From assembly GCA_029565415.1 (NCBI GenBank), contig JAKQOH010000092.1:1-64000 (forward strand): a stretch of 64,000 bases of DNA. The letters run 5' to 3'. The position numbers and the translations under genes are program-made. A model generated the notes under the pieces. It saw nothing but the letters and a program-made list of their open reading frames with translations. It was not told the origin of the DNA and did not search any database. Origin of the DNA: Candidatus Rifleibacteriota bacterium. GTDB lineage: Bacteria > Riflebacteria > Ozemobacteria > Ozemobacterales > Ozemobacteraceae. Below, piece by piece: positions 60,481-64,000 of the stretch (its first letter is position 1; the number at the start of each line of letters is the position of its first letter).

Positions 60481-61041
60481 ATGAAACGTATTCTCGGATT
60501 CGTCGGGAGCCCGAAACGCGATGGCAACACCGGAATTCTGATGCAGCGCTTCATGAAAGGGGTTGCCGAGGCGGGGGGCGAGTCGAAGATCCACTGGCTC
60601 AACCTGATGAAGGTGACTCCCTGCCAGGCCTGCGGCTACTGCCGGACGCACGACCGGTGTGTGATCAACGACGACCTGACACCCGTGCTGCTCGATATCA
60701 TGAAAGCCGACGGGATCGTCATCGGATCACCGGTCTACTTCTTCCAGGTGTCTGCCCAGACGAAGGCGCTGATCGACCGCTTCTACAGCTTCCTCAACGA
60801 TGATTTCACCCACCGCCTCGGGGCCGGGAAGCGCGCGGCGATGATCTTCTGCCAGGGAAGCCCCGAACCGCACGCGTTCGACTCGTCGTTCGAGATGAAT
60901 GCCCGTGCTCTGAAAACCGTCGGGATCGACGTCGTGATGACCCTCGTGGCCCACGGCCTTCCGGAACACGGGGATGTGCTCCGGCGGGAGGAGTTCCTCG
61001 AGGAGGCCCGCCGTCTCGGCCGAAAGATGATCGACGGGTGA
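60481..61041 (+). CDS. Flavodoxin-fold NAD(P)H-dependent FMN reductase with Cys motif
   Basis: A 186-residue member of the NADPH-dependent FMN reductase/iron-sulfur flavoprotein family. The FMN-phosphate loop GSPKRDGNTG is at 10-19. The cysteine set C48, C51, C54 and C60 (PCQACGYCRTHDRC) matches the compact [4Fe-4S] or redox motif of iron-sulfur flavoproteins. SPVYFFQVSAQTKALIDRFY near 82-101 is typical. Roles in this family include quinone, nitro or oxygen-detoxifying reductions. AGCACGGGGAGA precedes the ATG. Its stop is overlapped by the MATE gene. Confidence 0.86.
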   Translation: MKRILGFVGSPKRDGNTGILMQRFMKGVAEAGGESKIHWLNLMKVTPCQACGYCRTHDRCVINDDLTPVLLDIMKADGIVIGSPVYFFQVSAQTKALIDRFYSFLNDDFTHRLGAGKRAAMIFCQGSPEPHAFDSSFEMNARALKTVGIDVVMTLVAHGLPEHGDVLRREEFLEEARRLGRKMIDG

Positions 61042-62438
61042 ACGGTTCCGGGCACGGCTCGCGCATGAGCCGGGGCGTCGATCTGACGACGGGAAGCATC
61101 TGGCGGCACCTGGTCGCATTTTCCCTGCCGATGCTGGCCGGCAGTCTGCTCCAGACCTCCTACAGCCTGATCAACGCCGTGTGGGTCGGAAAATACCTCG
61201 GAAACGAGGCGCTGGCCGCCGTCACGGTGAGCTTTCCGCCCTTCTTTCTGATGATGGCCGTGGCGAACGGCCTCGGCATGGCCGCCTCGGTGCTCGTCTC
61301 GCAGGCGTATGGAGCGAAAGACGAAGCCGGCGTGCAGACCGTCGTCGACACGGCCGTGATGCTGACGGTCGTGCTGTCGCTGCTGTGCCTCGCGGCCGGC
61401 CACCACGGGGCCGAGGCACTTCTGGTGCGCATGGGGACAGCGGCTGACGTGCTGCCGCTGGCCGTGCCGTATCTGCAGCTGCTCTCGTTCACCGTACCCG
61501 TCATGTTCGGGTTGTTTCTGCTGACGGCGCTGCTTCGCGGGGTGGGGGACTCGAAGACGCCGCTCTGGTTCCAGTCGGGGGCGGTGGTCGTCACGATTGC
61601 GCTGGATCCGGTGTTCATCTTCGGCCTGGGCGGCATGCCCCGGCTGGGGCTGAACGGGACCGCCTGGGCGAACCTGGTGACGCAAGCCGGGGCTCTCGTG
61701 GCGATGCTTTGGTATCTGCGCCGGCAGCGCCACCTCGCGATGCCGGGCCGCGGCTGCCTGCGGCCGGATCCGGCGGTCGGCTGGCGGCTGCTGCGCGTCG
61801 GCATTCCTTCGATGTTCCAGCAGGGCCTCGTGTCGGTCGGGATGATCTTTCTGACCGGCCTGGTGAACGGCTTCGGCCGCGACGTGACGGCCGCGTTCGG
61901 CGCCGGCATGCGTATCGACCAGCTCGCGTTCATGCCTGCGATGTCGATCGGAACGGCGATCTCGAACGTCGCCGGCCAGAATATCGGGGCCCGGCGCTTC
62001 GACCGGGTGGACCAGGCGTTCCGGGCCGGGGTGCTGCTGAGCCTCGCGTTCGGCAGCCTTGCTGCGATCGTTGCCCACTTCCTGCCCGAGCTCGTCGTGC
62101 GGGCCTTCGTTTCGGATGCGGGTACCGTCGCCATCGGCTGCGAGTATCTGCGGATCATTTCGATCGGGTATCTGCTGTTTTCCGTGATGTTCGTCAGCAA
62201 CGGCGTCATCAACGGGGCAGGGGACACGATGGCGACGACGTTCTTTTCCCTGCTCGGCCTCTGGATCATCCGGCTGCCGCTTGCGATGTATCTTTCGAGG
62301 GTGTGGCGGCACCAGACGGGGATCTGGTGGGCGATGGTCATCAGCTTCGGCATCGCGATGACCGTCAGCGTGCTGTATTACCGTTCCGGCCGGTGGCGAC
62401 GCCTCGCTCCGGTCGCGGAGCCCGGAGAGCCTCGATGA
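61038..62438 (+). CDS. MATE-family multidrug/sodium antiporter
   Basis: A 466-residue exporter with 12 membrane helices arranged as two MATE halves; VAFSLPMLAGSLLQTSYSLINAVWVGKYLGNEALAAV opens the first half and VGIPSMFQQGLVSVG the second. GTG 61038 overlaps the upstream stop (GTGA); ATG 61065 is an alternative. The first half retains the conserved polar residues of NorM-type proteins. It probably extrudes drugs or a natural product; the following radical SAM gene overlaps it by 4 nt, hinting that it might export that enzyme's product. Confidence 0.9.
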   Translation: MNGSGHGSRMSRGVDLTTGSIWRHLVAFSLPMLAGSLLQTSYSLINAVWVGKYLGNEALAAVTVSFPPFFLMMAVANGLGMAASVLVSQAYGAKDEAGVQTVVDTAVMLTVVLSLLCLAAGHHGAEALLVRMGTAADVLPLAVPYLQLLSFTVPVMFGLFLLTALLRGVGDSKTPLWFQSGAVVVTIALDPVFIFGLGGMPRLGLNGTAWANLVTQAGALVAMLWYLRRQRHLAMPGRGCLRPDPAVGWRLLRVGIPSMFQQGLVSVGMIFLTGLVNGFGRDVTAAFGAGMRIDQLAFMPAMSIGTAISNVAGQNIGARRFDRVDQAFRAGVLLSLAFGSLAAIVAHFLPELVVRAFVSDAGTVAIGCEYLRIISIGYLLFSVMFVSNGVINGAGDTMATTFFSLLGLWIIRLPLAMYLSRVWRHQTGIWWAMVISFGIAMTVSVLYYRSGRWRRLAPVAEPGEPR

Positions 62439-64000
62439 ACCCGTCGCTCCCGGGTGGCCCTGCTCCCGTCCTGCTGATTCATCCGCCCACGGTGCGGGCC
62501 TGCGAGCCGCCGGCGGGGGTTGCCCTGCTCGCCGGGGCGGTGCGGGCCGCGGGATTCGGGTGCCGGATCTGGGATGCCAACCTCGAAGGCCAGCTCGCTC
62601 TCCTGCGCGGCTTCGATGCGGCGGATGCGGCCGACACCTGGACGCGCCGGGCCGTCCGGGACCGCGACGACCACCTGCGCCGGCTGCGCGACGGAAGCGC
62701 GTTCCGAAACCCCGACACCTACCGCCGGATCGTGGGGGATCTCGACCGCCTGCTGGCGAACGGCCCCTGGAACGCATCGGGCCGCCGTCTCGGCCTGGTC
62801 GATGCGACGGATGACCGGCTGTCGCCGACGAGGAGCGTCGATCTGATGCACGCTGCGGCCGAACCCCTCGATGATCCGTATATCCGGGCCCTTCGGCCGC
62901 GTCTGGACGAACTGCTGGGCGGAGAAGAACCGCGCGTGATCGGGATCTCGCTGAACTACCTGTCCCAGGCTCTGAGCGCGTTCGCCTTCGCCGGCCTGGT
63001 CCGGCGCCTCGCGCCCCGGGCACGTCTCGTGGCGGGCGGCGGCCTCGTCACCACCTGGATGTCCCGGCCGGGCTGGGTGAATCCGTTCGGTGGCCTGTTC
63101 GACGATCTCGTCGCCGGCCCCGGCGAAAAACGATTTATTGATATAATAAAAAGTGCTATTGATGACTCCGTTGCGGCCGATGCGGCTGTGTGTGGCGAGG
63201 CGATCGCGGCGTTCGATCTGCTGCCCACGGCCGACTACCTCTCGCCGGTGCCGGTACTGCCGGTTTCGGCCTCGTCGGGGTGTTACTGGCGATCCTGCTC
63301 GTTCTGCCCCGAGAAGGCCGAGGGGAACCCCTTCCGGCCGGCCGACCGGGAGGTGCTGCTGCGGAATGTGAAGAATATTTCTGAATATATGAAGCCGGGA
63401 ATACTTCACTGGCTCGATAACGCCCTTTCGCCGGTGTTGCTGCGGGAGCTGGCCGGCCGGTCGGCCGGCACGCCATGGTTCGGCTTCGCCCGTTTCGAGC
63501 CGCTGCTGGCCGAGCCGGGCATGGCGGCCGCGTTGCGTCGCTCGGGCTGCGTGATGCTCCAGCTCGGCCTCGAGTCCGGCGACCAGGGGGTGCTGGACGC
63601 CCTCGGCAAGGGGATCCGGCTCGAGACGGCCGAGGCGGTGCTCCGCGAACTGCATCGGGCGGGCATCGGAACCTACGTGTATCTCCTGTTCGGCACGCCG
63701 GTCGAGGATGAACGCGCCGCCCGTCGCACCCTCGACTGGGTCGCCGCTCGCGCCGGGACGATCGACTTCCTCAACCTCGCCATCTTCAACCTCCCCCTCG
63801 GCGCGCCCGAGGCCGCCGCCCTCGACGTGCGGCCCTTCTCTGAAGGCGATCTGCCTCTCTACCTCGAGTTCGCCCATCCCCATGGCTGGCACCGCGGCCC
63901 CGTCCGCCGCTTCCTCGAAGCCGAGTTCCGCCGCCACCCCGCCATCCGCCCCATCCTCCACCGCGACCCCCCCTTCTTCACCTCCAGCCACGCCCCCTTC
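62435..64000 (+). CDS. B12-binding-type radical SAM protein, 3' end outside window
   Basis: The 522 visible residues start at ATG 62435. Residues ~10-55 (VLLIHPPTVRACEPPAGVALLAG) and ~160-240 resemble a cobalamin-binding-like N-terminal domain (a Rossmann fold ending in GISLNYLSQ...VAGGGLVTTW). The radical SAM core begins at ~275; the cluster cysteines are C283, C288 and C291, that is CX4CX2C rather than the usual CX3CX2C. The later segments GVLDALGKGIRLETAEAVLRELHRAGI and LLFGTP are typical of B12-type radical SAM proteins. The reaction is unknown. It continues beyond the right edge. Confidence 0.82.
   Translation, partial: MNPSLPGGPAPVLLIHPPTVRACEPPAGVALLAGAVRAAGFGCRIWDANLEGQLALLRGFDAADAADTWTRRAVRDRDDHLRRLRDGSAFRNPDTYRRIVGDLDRLLANGPWNASGRRLGLVDATDDRLSPTRSVDLMHAAAEPLDDPYIRALRPRLDELLGGEEPRVIGISLNYLSQALSAFAFAGLVRRLAPRARLVAGGGLVTTWMSRPGWVNPFGGLFDDLVAGPGEKRFIDIIKSAIDDSVAADAAVCGEAIAAFDLLPTADYLSPVPVLPVSASSGCYWRSCSFCPEKAEGNPFRPADREVLLRNVKNISEYMKPGILHWLDNALSPVLLRELAGRSAGTPWFGFARFEPLLAEPGMAAALRRSGCVMLQLGLESGDQGVLDALGKGIRLETAEAVLRELHRAGIGTYVYLLFGTPVEDERAARRTLDWVAARAGTIDFLNLAIFNLPLGAPEAAALDVRPFSEGDLPLYLEFAHPHGWHRGPVRRFLEAEFRRHPAIRPILHRDPPFFTSSHAPF

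Noticed and set aside
60783..63023. A 746-codon open frame antisense to the flavodoxin-like, MATE and radical SAM genes
   Set aside because: Its product is Arg/Pro/Gly/His-rich low-complexity sequence without domains, as expected for the complement of GC-rich coding DNA, while the sense frames encode recognisable families.
1..64000. tRNA, rRNA, riboswitch, integrase, att sites or insertion sequences
   Set aside because: No cloverleaf, rRNA segment, cobalamin-riboswitch consensus (expected near B12 genes) or transposase/integrase sequence was recognised by eye; a covariance-model search would be needed to exclude small RNAs.

Overview
The window is GC-rich (roughly 60-65 % by eye) and gene-dense. 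It looks like a diderm, probably anaerobic and fermentative bacterium. Evidence for an outer membrane is a beta-barrel porin-like protein, and two pseudopilin clusters are also present. Evidence for anaerobic metabolism is an iron-sulfur/MinD 'orange-protein-like' operon and a coenzyme-B12 glutamate mutase (methylaspartate) operon. No rRNA, tRNA, CRISPR array, transposase or integrase was recognised. Lineage cannot be fixed from the sequence; an uncultured group such as Riflebacteria would fit, but this is only a guess.

Layout. (1) 1-2579, minus strand: remnant of a metal ABC importer operon (5'-truncated binding protein, ATPase, permease) ending in a SAM methyltransferase. (2) 2574-12463, plus: a fifteen-gene operon behind one strong promoter with a palindromic operator. 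It holds a MOSC protein, thioesterase, DUF5320 protein, IscU/NifU scaffold, two NifX-like proteins, two MinD ATPases with built-in 2x[4Fe-4S] ferredoxin domains, a PLP gamma-lyase, an Mrp ATPase, a His-rich membrane protein, a flavin-binding protein, a DUF364-like protein, a methyltransferase and an MBL-fold enzyme. (3) uppP on the minus strand, then on the plus strand a second, complete metal (Zn/Mn-type) uptake locus with its own outer-membrane protein (13605-18688), followed by an ABC-2 exporter and a His-rich TPR protein (18870-21560). (4) 21682-26192: pseudopilin cluster A (two secreted proteins and three pilin-like proteins), preceded by a near-copy of the promoter/operator of region 2.

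(5) 48464 down to 26182, minus strand: about 22 kb with trehalose synthesis (TPS/TPP fusion, TreS), a cation/proton antiporter, a uracil/xanthine permease, a sensor kinase coupled to malic enzyme, and then the glutamate mutase operon. That operon reads GntR regulator, glmS, glmL, glmE, mal, AtuA-like, DUF4387, P-loop NTPase, class I fumarase/mesaconase, amylase. Together glmSLE and mal convert glutamate to mesaconate, and the class I hydratase is a plausible next step to citramalate. Two dispersed intergenic repeat families sit inside this operon. (6) 48732-51141: a hypothetical protein and a DUF2157/GDYXXLXY membrane pair, separated from an orphan dnaK by a strong hairpin. (7) 53297-60432: TPR protein and pseudopilin cluster B, ending in a GAF/adenylate cyclase. 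(8) 60481-64000: flavodoxin-like reductase, MATE exporter and a radical SAM protein cut by the right edge.

The most promising links are the operator shared between the Fe-S/Mo-type operon and pseudopilin cluster A, the uncharacterised AtuA-like/DUF4387/P-loop trio inside a glutamate mutase operon, and repeated short islands of AT-ending codons inside otherwise GC-ending genes.
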